Counted from the first letter of the stretch, positions 9,120 to 18,424 are shown. The stretch is DNA of 64,000 bases from an uncultured Cytophagaceae bacterium (GCA_903898715.1 CAIUGL010000184.1:1-64000); one strand, 5' to 3'. Made by a program: numbers and translations. The notes: generated by a model from the letters alone, not told the origin.

Positions 9120-10956
9120 CCCGCATCCAATCAGCACGAAGTTTTAACTGCTCAGGCGTCGGATAAAGTAAAGGGCGAATTGCCGACTTGCTTACCTGTG
9201 AAATAGGTGTAAAAGGGGCCTTTAGCGTGACAGAGGTGTATCCCCCCGATTCATTTGGGCGCGCCACCTCCAGTGTAAACATGTCGCCTGGCTGAATGAT
9301 TTGTAAAATCTTCTTCATGTTTTTACCAAAGTTCTCCATGTCGATCGGTAAGCCATTCAAACTGATAAATTCATCTTTGACTTGTAAGCCGAGCGCTTCT
9401 CCCTGTGCATTGATTGCGGATTTACTTTCCACATACGCGCGTTTTGTTTCCATTTTTATGGCTAATCCCTGCGGATCAAAACCAGGAGATTTGATTTCTT
9501 CTTTTTGCGTGGTATCCCACGTATAGCCGATATGCTGCAACCATGCGTCAATGGGCAATGGCTCATTTCCGGCTACATAGCGTTTAAAGAAATCACGTAA
9601 AGCAGGCATTTTCGTCATGCGTACCAAAGCCTCAAATAATTCATTATCCTGAAATGATTTATTCGGTCCATAGGTCTTAGCCAGCTCGGTCATCATTTGT
9701 TGCGTGCCATAAGCCCCGTTTGACTGTTGGCGCAAAAACAAATCCAATCCCCAACCAATCAGTGCGCCTTTTTGGTACACATTTCCATATTGTTCTTTGT
9801 GCTTCCCTAGGACTTGTTGGCTCATTACCGTAAACGGAACCTTCGCATCGAAGTGCATGTCCATGTTTTCTTTTTTCTCTTGAATGGTCTTAAAGAAATC
9901 ATTCCATGTAGTCAGCTCATACTTAGCTTGCATGTGGTGTGCTGCATATTCTGTTAAGCCTTCATATAACCATAGGTGCTGGGACATCTTCGGTTCATTA
10001 AAGTCAAATGAACCGATTTCCTCTGAGTGAATCGATAAGGGTGTCACGATATGGAAAAACTCGTGGGCGCATACATCTCGAATGGTTTGGCTGAGTTGGT
10101 CTGCATTTCCTTCGGGTAGGTAGTAAAACGAGGATTGCGCATGTTCGAGTGCTCCATAGCTTCCACCTTTGAGGTTGTCTGAAAGCACTACTAAAAAAGC
10201 ATAGCGCTTGACGGGCAACTTTCCGCCCAAGTATTTCCGTTGGGCATCGAGCAGCGGTTCAACTTTCGTAGCGACTTGTTTGGCGCTCAAGGTATTGTTT
10301 GGGGAATACAAGGAGATGATAATCTCTGATTCGCCCATCATGATTTTGGCGGTATCTGCCGGTGAATACATGATCGGGGAATCCACTAATTCTTGGTAGG
10401 ATGCTGCCAAATAGGTATCTACATCGCCTTGCGTGGTATTCTTCAGGGAGCTGACGCCCACTAAATGGCTCGGTTTTTCAATCTGTAATTTGATACGTTG
10501 TTTTTCCTGACCGCTCACATAGCCTAAAATGGTGTGTGTATTCAATGCAAACAAGGTGTCTTTTTGGAAATTACTACCCGCTGGTTCGAAGATATATTCG
10601 CCTTTCACTTCGGGACTATCCCAAGTATCGTTTGCCTCATACCGTACATAGGCTAATTTAGTCGCATCTGAAATCTGGTATTGATTGACATTTTTCTTCG
10701 TTACCGTCAGTGATTTTCCTTGTTGGTCGAATGCCTGAAAATTGACAATATACCGCCCATAATCATAGTTGGCATACGTTCCCGGCACAATCTTTGGGAA
10801 ATTAACCTGTATGCTTTTTTGTTTTTGCGGCGGGAAATTCATTTGAATTTTCAACCGATCTTCGGCCACATCTTTTAGATTGATTTGAACGTTGAACCCT
10901 TGACCAAAAATGGTGGTTCCCATGCATAGGAGACAAGCGAGTATGAATTTCTGCAT
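9109..10956 (-). CDS. M61 family metallopeptidase with PDZ domain
   Basis: A 615-residue exported protease of the glycyl-aminopeptidase family. A signal peptide ends near TTIFGQ (residue 20). The zinc site is CAHEFFHIV with the third ligand in LYEGLTEYAAH (about residues 300-345), and a PDZ-like segment near 500-590 contains GEALGLQVKDEFISLNG. Start chosen at ATG 10956, one base after the stop of the upstream permease gene; an upstream start would overlap that gene and delay the signal peptide. Probably co-transcribed with the LolC/E-type permease. The 3' end overlaps the DctA-like gene. Substrates of this family in Bacteroidota are unknown. Confidence 0.88.
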   Translation of the reverse strand: MQKFILACLLCMGTTIFGQGFNVQINLKDVAEDRLKIQMNFPPQKQKSIQVNFPKIVPGTYANYDYGRYIVNFQAFDQQGKSLTVTKKNVNQYQISDATKLAYVRYEANDTWDSPEVKGEYIFEPAGSNFQKDTLFALNTHTILGYVSGQEKQRIKLQIEKPSHLVGVSSLKNTTQGDVDTYLAASYQELVDSPIMYSPADTAKIMMGESEIIISLYSPNNTLSAKQVATKVEPLLDAQRKYLGGKLPVKRYAFLVVLSDNLKGGSYGALEHAQSSFYYLPEGNADQLSQTIRDVCAHEFFHIVTPLSIHSEEIGSFDFNEPKMSQHLWLYEGLTEYAAHHMQAKYELTTWNDFFKTIQEKKENMDMHFDAKVPFTVMSQQVLGKHKEQYGNVYQKGALIGWGLDLFLRQQSNGAYGTQQMMTELAKTYGPNKSFQDNELFEALVRMTKMPALRDFFKRYVAGNEPLPIDAWLQHIGYTWDTTQKEEIKSPGFDPQGLAIKMETKRAYVESKSAINAQGEALGLQVKDEFISLNGLPIDMENFGKNMKKILQIIQPGDMFTLEVARPNESGGYTSVTLKAPFTPISQVSKSAIRPLLYPTPEQLKLRADWMRANP

Positions 10957-10957
10957 A

Positions 10958-12205
10958 TTAATTTTTGTAATTGATCGCGGTTTGTGGATCAATCTTGTTG
11001 ATAAAATGTGTTGGAATATAAATGATGATACTAACTAAAGCACAGGTGCCTAGGTTTACCCAAACCCATGTCAACCAGTCCCAGTGGATGGGTACTGCGT
11101 TCATGTAGTAATTCACGGGGTCTAGCGGGATGAGGTGGTAGGTGGCTTGGAGCCAACAAAACCCCATGGCGAGGATATTACCTATCAGCAATCCTCTCAA
11201 CAGGATAAAGAAACCGTTCCACCAGAAAATACTGCGAATCTGTGAGGCTGAACTGCCGAGTGCCTTCAGTAAACCCACCATGGGGATACGTTCCATGATT
11301 AAAACCCACAAGGTGGAAATGAGGTTGAAGCAAGCGACAATGAGCAATAGGGAGATGAAAATGACGATGTTGCGATCAAGCATTTGCATCCAATCAAATA
11401 AAGCTGGAAAAAGTTCTACTTTGGTTTCTAGTTTCCAGGTAGGATCGAGTGTTTTTGTTAATCGGTTTGCGGCGATGTTTAGGTCTACCGGTTGCTTCAA
11501 ATAGATTTCATAAGTTCCGATCGAATCAGCGGTATACCCATTCATTTTTTGTACCCAATCACGATCTGCCAAGACGAATAGTTTATCTAATTCTTCTAAA
11601 CCTGTTTCATAGATTCCTTGCACCTGAACTTTTCGAGGTCTATTGGGCTGGCTAAGGAAATACAGTATCAGCGATCCATTGACCCGAACTTTTAATTGTT
11701 GGGCTAATTCCTGACTCAAAATGATGCTTTGGCCCTTATTCATTTGCCCACTTCCGGCAATGATATTTTGTTTTACTTGTGCCAAAGGCATATCTGCACC
11801 GATTCCCTTAATGACGACACCCGCGAGTCCTTGGTCGCCCACGAGGATTCCTGGTTTTTGAACATGCGCTTGCAGATGATCTACGTAGGGATGCTTTCTG
11901 ATGGTTTTTTCCCAGGCTTCGTTGCGTTGCATGGGCGATTCAGACAGGGAATGATTTCCGGAAATTTGGCTAATGCGCAGGTCGCCGGAAAAGTTCGTAA
12001 TCTTTTGAATGATGGCATTTTTAAAGCCAAAAAGGATGGAAAACGCAACGAGAATGATGCAAATTCCCAGCGAAATGGTGCCAATGCCCACATAGGTAAC
12101 CGTTTTAGAGAACGATGTCTCGTGCGTATTTCGAATTCGGCGGGCGACGAACAGGGGGAAATTCACGGTTATTATATTTATAAAATTTATCGGATATTTG
12201 ATCAT
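10958..12205 (-). CDS. LolC/LolE-type ABC transporter permease (FtsX/MacB fold)
   Basis: A 415-residue inner-membrane protein with one N-terminal membrane helix (about 30-60), a large periplasmic domain and three C-terminal helices (about 275-400), the MacB/FtsX layout. It resembles the lipoprotein-releasing permeases LolC/LolE: FVARRI near the start, then a GFKNAI segment after helix 1. It is a distant paralogue of the permease at 41289-42515. No ATPase gene (LolD) lies next to either, so the partner must be encoded elsewhere. It is upstream of and almost touches the M61 protease gene. It diverges from the NamZ-type gene with only about 20 bases between starts. Confidence 0.8.
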   Translation of the reverse strand: MIKYPINFINIITVNFPLFVARRIRNTHETSFSKTVTYVGIGTISLGICIILVAFSILFGFKNAIIQKITNFSGDLRISQISGNHSLSESPMQRNEAWEKTIRKHPYVDHLQAHVQKPGILVGDQGLAGVVIKGIGADMPLAQVKQNIIAGSGQMNKGQSIILSQELAQQLKVRVNGSLILYFLSQPNRPRKVQVQGIYETGLEELDKLFVLADRDWVQKMNGYTADSIGTYEIYLKQPVDLNIAANRLTKTLDPTWKLETKVELFPALFDWMQMLDRNIVIFISLLLIVACFNLISTLWVLIMERIPMVGLLKALGSSASQIRSIFWWNGFFILLRGLLIGNILAMGFCWLQATYHLIPLDPVNYYMNAVPIHWDWLTWVWVNLGTCALVSIIIYIPTHFINKIDPQTAINYKN

Positions 12206-12227
12206 TCTAATCCGAAGCGCAAAGAAA

Positions 12228-13391
12228 ATGGGAATGGCTCGAAACTACAAGTTAATAGCAGTATTGTTTTTGATGGCAATGCAAGGGATTTTCGCGCAAG
12301 CGATTCCCGGGGCATATCAAACAAATCGTTATTTTTCATTACTTAAAGGGAAGTCGGTGGGCCTCGTGGTCAACCATACGTCGGTGATTGGGTCGACGCA
12401 TTTGGCCGACAGCCTATTGCGGGCGGGTATTTCAGTCAAGCGTGTCTTCGCACCTGAGCACGGATTTAGGGGAACAGCGGATGCCGGTGCGCATATTGAT
12501 AATGAGGTCGATCGCCAAACAGGCTTACCCTTGATTTCCTTATACGGTAAGCATAAAAAGCCAACTCCAGAAGATTTGCAGGGTTTAGATGTCGTGGTTT
12601 TTGATATCCAAGATGTGGGTGCGCGGTTCTATACATATAGCTCAACCTTGTTTTATGTCATGGAGGCTTGCGCAGAGAATAAGGTGAAATTATTGATTTT
12701 GGATCGTGCAAATCCCAATGGACATTATGTAGATGGCCCGGTGTTAGATCGCAAATTTGCTTCTTTTGTGGGATTGAATCCCATTCCCGTGGTACACGGT
12801 TTAACAATGGGAGAATTTGCGGGCATGATCAACGGAGAGGGGTGGCTGGCCAATGGCCTCACTTGCGATGTTCAAGTGATTGCTTGTCGGTCTTACAAAC
12901 ATCGGAATGCAGTTCCGCTTACCATTGCACCATCCCCAAATTTGCCAAATGATCAGTCGATCGGTTTATATCCTTCACTTTGTTTGTTGGAACCTACTAT
13001 TGTTAGTGTGGGTCGTGGCACCCTGACACAGTTTCAGGTATTAGGGACACCCAATCCGTCGGCAGGCTCGTATACCTTTACACCGGTTCCTACACCCGGG
13101 GCGATGGACCCTCCTTTGAAAGATCAATTGTGTTATGGTCTTGATTTGCGCGGGGTGAATACGCGGGAGCTTGGATTTTCATTGAAATACTTAATTCATT
13201 TCTTTCAGGCGACGGGGAGTAAGGAATCCTTTTTTACTTCAGCATCATTCTTTGATAAATTAGCAGGAACAGATTCGATCCGTTTACAGCTGTTGGCCGG
13301 TAAATCGGAGGCAGAAATTCGTGGCTCGTGGCAACCGGCATTGGAGGCCTATAAAAAAATGCGTAAACGCTATTTAATTTATCGCGATTGA
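12228..13391 (+). CDS. namZ: DUF1343 protein, NamZ-type exo-beta-N-acetylmuramidase
   Basis: A 387-residue exported protein of the DUF1343/YbbC family, whose characterised members remove terminal MurNAc from peptidoglycan fragments. A signal peptide ends near GIFAQ. Family hallmarks are GLVVNHTSV, FAPEHGFRG, DAGAHIDNEVD, LYGKHKKP, FDIQDVGARFYTY and the later NLPN and TQFQVLGTP segments. The Glu in APEHGFRG is a plausible catalytic residue by family analogy. Start at ATG 12228 (ATG 12234 is equally possible); a longer frame from TTG 12198 overlaps a GATATTTG promoter-like element. Fits with the M23 and RlpA genes nearby as murein recycling or remodelling. Confidence 0.85.
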   Translation: MGMARNYKLIAVLFLMAMQGIFAQAIPGAYQTNRYFSLLKGKSVGLVVNHTSVIGSTHLADSLLRAGISVKRVFAPEHGFRGTADAGAHIDNEVDRQTGLPLISLYGKHKKPTPEDLQGLDVVVFDIQDVGARFYTYSSTLFYVMEACAENKVKLLILDRANPNGHYVDGPVLDRKFASFVGLNPIPVVHGLTMGEFAGMINGEGWLANGLTCDVQVIACRSYKHRNAVPLTIAPSPNLPNDQSIGLYPSLCLLEPTIVSVGRGTLTQFQVLGTPNPSAGSYTFTPVPTPGAMDPPLKDQLCYGLDLRGVNTRELGFSLKYLIHFFQATGSKESFFTSASFFDKLAGTDSIRLQLLAGKSEAEIRGSWQPALEAYKKMRKRYLIYRD

Positions 13392-13450
13392 TAGCCTGTT
13401 TTTCCTCATAAATTGCGACCTTTGCCGTTTATTTTTAAGCAAAAAGCTTT

Positions 13451-14974
13451 ATGGCGGAAAAAATTATCATTCTTGACTTTGGTTCTCAGGTGACGCAATT
13501 GATTGCGCGCCGCATACGTGAGACTCAAGTATATTGCGAAATACATCCATTTAATCACATTCCTGAGTTGGACGATTCTGTCAAAGGCATCATCTTGTCG
13601 GGTAGTCCTTGTTCGGTCCGTGAGGCGGATTCTCCGCGGGTTAATTTAGAGCAATTTGGTAATCGGCCTATTTTAGGAATTTGCTATGGTGCACAGTTAC
13701 TTGCCTATTTGGGTGGAGGCTCTGTGGAGGCATCTGATCACCGGGAGTATGGTCGGGCGCACATGACAACGGTTAAATCGAGTCCTTTGTTGGCCGGTTT
13801 ATCTTCAAATTCGCAAGTTTGGATGTCGCATGGTGACACGATTATGGAATTACCAGCGCAATATGAGGTGATTGGTTCGACGGAGTCGGTACGCGTCGCG
13901 GCGTTCGCACATGTGGATAAACCGATTTATGCGATTCAATTCCATCCGGAAGTAACACATTCCTTGGAGGGTGGTGCGTTGATCAAAAACTTTGTGGTCA
14001 ACATTTGTGGATGTGCACAAACATGGACGTCGGATTCCTTTGTGGATCGTACGGTGGCGGAATTGAAAGCGAAATTAGGAAACGATAAAGTGGTGTTGGG
14101 TCTATCCGGTGGGGTAGATAGTTCGGTGGCTGCGGTGTTATTGCATCGGGCGATTGGCAAGAATTTATATTGCATATTCGTGGATAATGGTTTGTTGCGC
14201 AAGGATGAATTTGAGCAAGTATTAGAATCATATACAGAGCTAGGTTTGAATGTCAAAGGCGTCAATAGCAAGCAATTGTTTTACGATGCATTGAAGGGAT
14301 TGAAAGATCCGGAAGATAAGCGGAAGGCGATTGGTAAAACATTTATTAAGGTTTTTGATCACGAGGCGCATTTAATTGAGGGTGTGGCTTGGTTAGGTCA
14401 GGGGACGATTTACCCAGATAAAATTGAGTCGGTGTCATTAAAAGGACCAAGTGCAACCATCAAATCTCACCATAACGTAGGTGGTTTGCCAGACTTCATG
14501 AAATTGAAGGTGGTGGAGCCATTAGAAGCCTTGTTTAAAGATGAGGTGCGTTTAGTGGGTAAGACCTTGGGTGTCCCTAAAGATATCTTAGGACGTCATC
14601 CATTCCCGGGTCCAGGTTTGGGTATTCGTATTTTGGGTGATATTACGCCAGAGAAAGTGGACATCTTGCAAAAGGTAGATGCCATCTTTATCAATGGTTT
14701 AAAGGAAGATGGTTTATATGATCAGGTTTGGCAGGCAGGAGCGATTCTTTTGCCAATTCAATCAGTAGGTGTGATGGGTGATGAGCGTACGTATGAGCAG
14801 GTTGTTGCCCTTCGTGCCGTGAGTAGTGTGGATGGGATGACTGCCGACTGGTGTCATCTGCCTTATGAGTTCCTAGGTCGTATTTCCAATGAAATTATCA
14901 ATAAGGTCAAAGGCGTTAATCGCGTGGTGTATGATATTTCATCGAAACCACCAGCAACGATTGAGTGGGAGTAA
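13451..14974 (+). CDS. guaA: GMP synthase (glutamine-hydrolysing)
   Basis: Converts XMP to GMP using ATP and glutamine-derived ammonia. The 507 residues hold an N-terminal class I glutamine amidotransferase (nucleophile in [15 protein letters not shown] near residue 80, His-Glu in QFHPEVTHS near 165), then the ATP-pyrophosphatase P-loop [12 protein letters not shown] (about 218) and the GMP-synthase C-terminal dimer domain ending PATIEWE. Length is standard. GACCTTTG 27 bases before the ATG is a one-mismatch -7 box. The gene is followed directly by a heptamer array and an intrinsic terminator, with convergent pepT beyond. Confidence 0.97.
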   Translation: MAEKIIILDFGSQVTQLIARRIRETQVYCEIHPFNHIPELDDSVKGIILSGSPCSVREADSPRVNLEQFGNRPILGICYGAQLLAYLGGGSVEASDHREYGRAHMTTVKSSPLLAGLSSNSQVWMSHGDTIMELPAQYEVIGSTESVRVAAFAHVDKPIYAIQFHPEVTHSLEGGALIKNFVVNICGCAQTWTSDSFVDRTVAELKAKLGNDKVVLGLSGGVDSSVAAVLLHRAIGKNLYCIFVDNGLLRKDEFEQVLESYTELGLNVKGVNSKQLFYDALKGLKDPEDKRKAIGKTFIKVFDHEAHLIEGVAWLGQGTIYPDKIESVSLKGPSATIKSHHNVGGLPDFMKLKVVEPLEALFKDEVRLVGKTLGVPKDILGRHPFPGPGLGIRILGDITPEKVDILQKVDAIFINGLKEDGLYDQVWQAGAILLPIQSVGVMGDERTYEQVVALRAVSSVDGMTADWCHLPYEFLGRISNEIINKVKGVNRVVYDISSKPPATIEWE

Positions 14975-14980
14975 GATAAT

Positions 14981-15017
14981 CAGACACTGGACGCTGGACG
15001 TTAGTCTTCAGACGTTA
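14981..15017 (+). repeat. Heptamer array (GTTRGAC family) 3' of guaA
   Basis: About five degenerate heptamers such as CGCTGGA, CGTTAGT and CTTCAGA begin a few bases after the guaA stop. Read with guaA transcription they give the TRGACG/GTTRGAC phase. They are imperfectly complementary to the array at 15069-15138, so the two form the arms of a long palindrome around the terminator. Confidence 0.75.
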
Positions 15018-15030
15018 ACATATTTAGTAG

Positions 15031-15057
15031 AGACGCGAGAAATCGCGTCTTTTTTTA
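15031..15057 (+). terminator. Intrinsic terminator of guaA
   Basis: Perfect 8-bp stem AGACGCGA / TCGCGTCT with a GAAA tetraloop, followed by a run of seven T. The stem sequence recurs at 28812-28831 and, inverted, at 28849-28870. Confidence 0.88.
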
Positions 15058-15068
15058 TAAAAAACAAT

Positions 15069-15138
15069 GTCTAGCGTCTGACGTCTAACGTCTAACGTCC
15101 AGCGTCCAGCGTCCAAAGTCTAACGTCTAGCGTCTAGC
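15069..15138 (-). repeat. Heptamer array (GTCTAAC on + strand), ten units, 3' of pepT
   Basis: Ten contiguous 7-base units: GTCTAGC, GTCTGAC, GTCTAAC twice, GTCCAGC twice, GTCCAAA, GTCTAAC, GTCTAGC twice. Variation is mainly T/C at position 4 and A/G at position 6. The pepT stop codon (CTA on the + strand, 15134-15136) lies inside the last unit. Read with pepT the unit is GTTRGAC. Confidence 0.9.
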
Positions 15139-16393
15139 GAGCAAATATGCTAGCCAAATAAATGACCGTCTCCGTCGCTTTTTGCATATCCTGCACGGAA
15201 ACCCATTCCTGTTTGCTGTGGAAGGCATGTTCGCCGGCAAAGATATTCGGGCAGGGGAGTCCCATAAATGTCAAACGTGAACCATCAGTACCTCCGCGAA
15301 TCGAACAAGTTTCAGGTTTCAATCCGGCTAATTCCATCGCTTCCATCGCATAGTCCATGCACTGCGGATGATCTTTCAAGATCTCATACATGTTTCGGTA
15401 TTGTTCATTTTGCTCGAATGTAGCGGAAGCATTTGGGTAGTTAGCTAAGACTTTTTGGCTGATGGATTGTATCAATTCCCCATATTCGGCCAATTTAGCT
15501 GTATCAAAATCCCTTAATATAAAATCTATGCGCGCTTCCTCCACGGATCCTTGAATATCCGTCGGGTGAATAAATCCTTGTTTTCCTTCGGTTGTTTCTG
15601 GGCTCAATGTGTCTTTCGGTAAAGCTGCGATAATTTCTGCGGCAATTTTCAAGGCACTTTCCATGCGGCCTTTGGCAAAACCAGGATGCTGCGATATGCC
15701 TTGAATATACACCGTAAATCCATCTGCTGAGAAAGTCTCATTTTCTAAATGACCTCGCTTTTCGCCGTCTAGGGTATACCCGTAGGTGGCGTTGATTTTG
15801 GATAGGTCGATGTGGTCTGTGCCGCGGCCAACCTCCTCATCGGGGGTAAAAACGATGGAAATGGGACCGTGAGGAACTTCTGGATGGGCTACCCAAAAGG
15901 CAAGTGCATCCATAATTTCTGCCACCCCTGCTTTATTATCTGCACCTAATAGTGTTTTACCACTGGCTGTAATGATATCATTTCCATACTGTTCCAATAA
16001 ATCCGGATGCTCAGCCGCTCGAATGATTACACTCGGGTCATCGGGTAAAACGAGATCCTGTCCTTGATAGTTTTCATGCACAATCGGCTTCACATCTGCC
16101 CCCGAACAATCTGGTGAGGTGTCCATGTGCGCACAAAAACAAATCGTTGGTGTTTCATGCGCGACATTGCCAGGTAAAAATGTGTAGACATATCCGTATT
16201 GGTCAAGTTCAGCGTTTGCTAGTCCTAATTCATGAAGTTCATCCACTATTACCTTTCCTAAATTCTTCTGTTTTTCGGTCGAGGGGCTCTGCAGCGAGCG
16301 TGGATCTGATTGAGTATCAATTTGCACATAGCGAAGAAATCGTCCCGTTGACGTGAAATGATACTTTTTGAGCAAATCAGATATCAGAGCCAT
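15134..16393 (-). CDS. pepT: Peptidase T (tripeptide aminopeptidase)
   Basis: M20-family zinc exopeptidase of 419 residues that releases the N-terminal residue of tripeptides in the cytoplasm. The metal and catalytic sites are present: FCAHMDTSPD (about residue 80), GADNKAGVAEI (about 145), FTPDEEVGRGTDH (about 180), and HAFHSKQEW near the C-terminus. I start it at ATG 16393, where the protein begins MALISDLLKKY as PepT should; an upstream in-frame ATG at 16540 would add a 49-residue low-quality extension in AT-rich intergenic DNA. The TAG stop is embedded in a heptamer repeat array shared with the convergent guaA side. Confidence 0.93.
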   Translation of the reverse strand: MALISDLLKKYHFTSTGRFLRYVQIDTQSDPRSLQSPSTEKQKNLGKVIVDELHELGLANAELDQYGYVYTFLPGNVAHETPTICFCAHMDTSPDCSGADVKPIVHENYQGQDLVLPDDPSVIIRAAEHPDLLEQYGNDIITASGKTLLGADNKAGVAEIMDALAFWVAHPEVPHGPISIVFTPDEEVGRGTDHIDLSKINATYGYTLDGEKRGHLENETFSADGFTVYIQGISQHPGFAKGRMESALKIAAEIIAALPKDTLSPETTEGKQGFIHPTDIQGSVEEARIDFILRDFDTAKLAEYGELIQSISQKVLANYPNASATFEQNEQYRNMYEILKDHPQCMDYAMEAMELAGLKPETCSIRGGTDGSRLTFMGLPCPNIFAGEHAFHSKQEWVSVQDMQKATETVIYLASIFAR

Positions 16394-16505
16394 AAAATTC
16401 AATTTATTTGAAATATTAGAAGAAAAAATTGTGTTAAATGAATTTATTTTAATAGGATTTATAAAGGTAATTAACCTTTCAAAATATCGTCTTATATTCG
16501 GGCTT

Positions 16506-16536
16506 TGATTTTGCGAAACAGTTCTAAACTGTTTCG
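16506..16536 (+). promoter_or_regulatory. Perfect 10-bp inverted repeat behind a -7-like box upstream of gltA
   Basis: CGAAACAGTT (16514-16523), CTA spacer, AACTGTTTCG (16527-16536). It directly follows TGATTTTG (16506-16513), a one-mismatch -7 box, so the palindrome would lie across the transcription start or in the first bases of the mRNA. It could be a repressor operator or a 5' hairpin. The rest of 16394-16573 is AT-rich with nothing else recognisable. Confidence 0.5.
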
Positions 16537-16573
16537 TCAATTATAAATCTTTTGTCTTTTTATTTTTAAGATT

Positions 16574-17836
16574 ATGTCTCAAAATGCAGTGATCCAAGTG
16601 GATGGTAAAAGTTTTGAATTTCCGACATTGGAGGGAACCGAACACGAAAAAGCCATCGACATTGCCAAATTACGTGATTTGACAGGATACGTTACTTACG
16701 ATCCAGGGTACAAAAACACGGGTGCAACCAAGAGTGCTATTACATTTTTAGATGGCGAAGAAGGAATTCTAAGACATTGTGGCTACAGTATTGAGGAATT
16801 AGCTGATCAAGCTAGTTTTCTAGAAGTTGCCTATTTATTACTCCATGGTGAATTACCTACCAAAGCTCAGCTTGACGCGTTTGAGGAATCCATCAAAAAA
16901 TATTCAGTTGCAAATGCAGCCTTATTGAAAATTGCGGAGGCTATCCCTTCATCTACACACCCAATGAGCGAGTTATCTGCTTTAGTAGGTTTGATGGAAG
17001 GGCAATACGCAAGCAATGAACCAGCGGAAAATATCCTACGTTTGTTAGCTGCATTGCCAATTTTCGCAGCTTGGAATTACAAAAAATCAATTGGAGAACC
17101 GATTGTCGCGCCAGATCAATCGTTGGACTACTGCTCAAACTTCTTGAAAATGATGTTCGCCAAACCAGGCGAAGCCTATCAAGTAGACCCAATCGTTTCC
17201 AAAGCATTAAATAAGTTATTGATTCTGCATGCGGATCACGAGCAAAACTGCTCAACGTCAACGGTACGTTTGATTGGTTCATCACATGCAAGTATTTTCT
17301 CTTCAATTTCGGGAGGTATTCAAGCGTTGTTTGGTCCGCTACATGGTGGTGCCAACCAAGCCGTAATTGAGATGTTAGAAGAAATCAAGCAAGCAGGTGG
17401 AGATACGCAGAAATTCGTTGAAATGGCTAAGGATAAAAACTCTGGCTTCCGTTTGATGGGTTTTGGTCACCGTGTTTACAAGAATTTTGATCCACGTGCA
17501 CGTATCATTAAAGTAGCTGCAGATGATGTATTGACTGCTTTAGGTGTGAAAGATCCAGTTTTAACGATTGCACAAGAACTAGAAGCGGCTGCTTTGAGCG
17601 ATGATTATTTCGTAGCGCGTAAGTTGTATCCGAATGTGGATTTCTATTCAGGAATTATTTACCGTGCGTTACATATCCCAACGAACATGTTCACGATCTT
17701 ATTTGCGATCGGTCGTTTGCCAGGTTGGATTGCACAACACAAAGAAATGATGACTAATAAAGAGCCGATTGGCCGACCAAGACAAATATATGTGGGAGCA
17801 ACTCCACGTGCTTTTGTCCCAATGTCACAGCGCTAA
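16574..17836 (+). CDS. gltA: Citrate synthase (type II)
   Basis: Condenses oxaloacetate and acetyl-CoA in the TCA cycle. The 420-residue protein shows the catalytic residues in context: LHADHEQNCSTSTVR (about 215-230), PLHGGANQAV (about 256), GFGHRVYKNFDPRA (about 297) and YPNVDFYSGI (Asp near 357). Length and the N-terminal small beta domain are typical of hexameric type II enzymes. It is monocistronic: a strong terminator follows directly, and an AT-rich leader with a perfect palindrome precedes it, suggesting its own regulation. Confidence 0.96.
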   Translation: MSQNAVIQVDGKSFEFPTLEGTEHEKAIDIAKLRDLTGYVTYDPGYKNTGATKSAITFLDGEEGILRHCGYSIEELADQASFLEVAYLLLHGELPTKAQLDAFEESIKKYSVANAALLKIAEAIPSSTHPMSELSALVGLMEGQYASNEPAENILRLLAALPIFAAWNYKKSIGEPIVAPDQSLDYCSNFLKMMFAKPGEAYQVDPIVSKALNKLLILHADHEQNCSTSTVRLIGSSHASIFSSISGGIQALFGPLHGGANQAVIEMLEEIKQAGGDTQKFVEMAKDKNSGFRLMGFGHRVYKNFDPRARIIKVAADDVLTALGVKDPVLTIAQELEAAALSDDYFVARKLYPNVDFYSGIIYRALHIPTNMFTILFAIGRLPGWIAQHKEMMTNKEPIGRPRQIYVGATPRAFVPMSQR

Positions 17837-17859
17837 TTAGTTCTTAAATAACGTTAAAT

Positions 17860-17886
17860 AGGCCCTTGCTTGCAGGGGCCTTTTTG
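17860..17886 (+). terminator. Intrinsic terminator of gltA, T-run overlapping the rlpA -33 box
   Basis: AGGCCCTTG / CAGGGGCCT stem (9 pairs, one G-T) with loop CTTG, followed by TTTTTG. The last four bases of this tail (TTTG, 17883-17886) also lie at the correct place for the -33 element of the rlpA promoter. Confidence 0.88.
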
Positions 17887-17914
17887 TTTTATCCCCCAAT
17901 TCCCAGTAGTTTTG
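17883..17914 (+). promoter_or_regulatory. Promoter of rlpA, near-consensus
   Basis: TTTG (17883-17886), 20-base spacer, TAGTTTTG (17907-17914): both Bacteroidota boxes at consensus spacing. The rlpA ATG follows only 6 bases after the -7 box, so the mRNA should be leaderless or nearly so. Confidence 0.65.
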
Positions 17915-17920
17915 TAACCT

Positions 17921-18424
17921 ATGACTCAAAAAAATAGGTTCATTTTCAGTGCATTATGCTTGTTGGCCTCCTTCATGGGCAACGCGCAAATTCAAAAAGG
18001 CTTAGGTACGTTTTACCACAGTAGACATTGGGGTGGACGTACGTACTCAGGAGAAAAATACCATCCTTACGTTTATACAGCTGCACATAAATCCTATCCG
18101 ATGGGATCTTGGGTAGAAGTAACTTTAGTTAAAACAGGTAAAAAAGTATTTGTGCGTGTGAATGACCGCGGTCCATTTTTTCGGGGTGGCGTGATCGATG
18201 TGTCCAAAAGTGCCGCACAAGATTTAGGTTTAGTCCCATTCGGTATTTCCAAAGTGGAAGTCCGACTTCTTTCCCCGGAAGAAATTACGGATTCATTGAA
18301 GATTTCGTGGGCTCAACGCGATTCTGTGGGCCGAGCGGAACACCCAATCGCTCCCAAAAAGAAGAAGAAAAAGTCTACGCGCAAAAAGAGCAAAAAGCGC
18401 AAAAAGAAAAAAGTGCGTCGTTAA
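17921..18424 (+). CDS. RlpA-like protein with double-psi beta-barrel and basic tail
   Basis: A 167-residue exported protein. A signal peptide ends near SFMGNAQ (residue 23). The DPBB domain (about 27-125) has GLGTFYHSRHWGGRTYSG, the AAHKSYPMGSWVEV segment and VNDRGPF with the conserved Asp, as in RlpA lytic transglycosylases that act on glycan strands lacking stem peptides. There is no SPOR domain. Instead the last 25 residues are almost all Lys and Arg (KKKKKKSTRKKSKKRKKKK), which could bind anionic envelope polymers. It ends in a TTAA stop shared with the convergent OmpA-type gene. Confidence 0.82.
   Translation: MTQKNRFIFSALCLLASFMGNAQIQKGLGTFYHSRHWGGRTYSGEKYHPYVYTAAHKSYPMGSWVEVTLVKTGKKVFVRVNDRGPFFRGGVIDVSKSAAQDLGLVPFGISKVEVRLLSPEEITDSLKISWAQRDSVGRAEHPIAPKKKKKKSTRKKSKKRKKKKVRR

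Noticed and set aside
11729-12346. 205-residue plus-strand frame opposite the LolC/E-type permease
   Set aside because: It is antisense to a clear membrane-protein gene, overlaps the NamZ-type gene out of frame and shows no domain.
15069-15138. Heptamer array as CRISPR or centromere-like parS iterons
   Set aside because: Units are 7 bases without spacers, recur at many gene ends and have no par or rep gene nearby.
16394-16540. 49-residue N-terminal extension of pepT
   Set aside because: The extension is in AT-rich intergenic DNA and PepT proteins start at the MALISDLL position.
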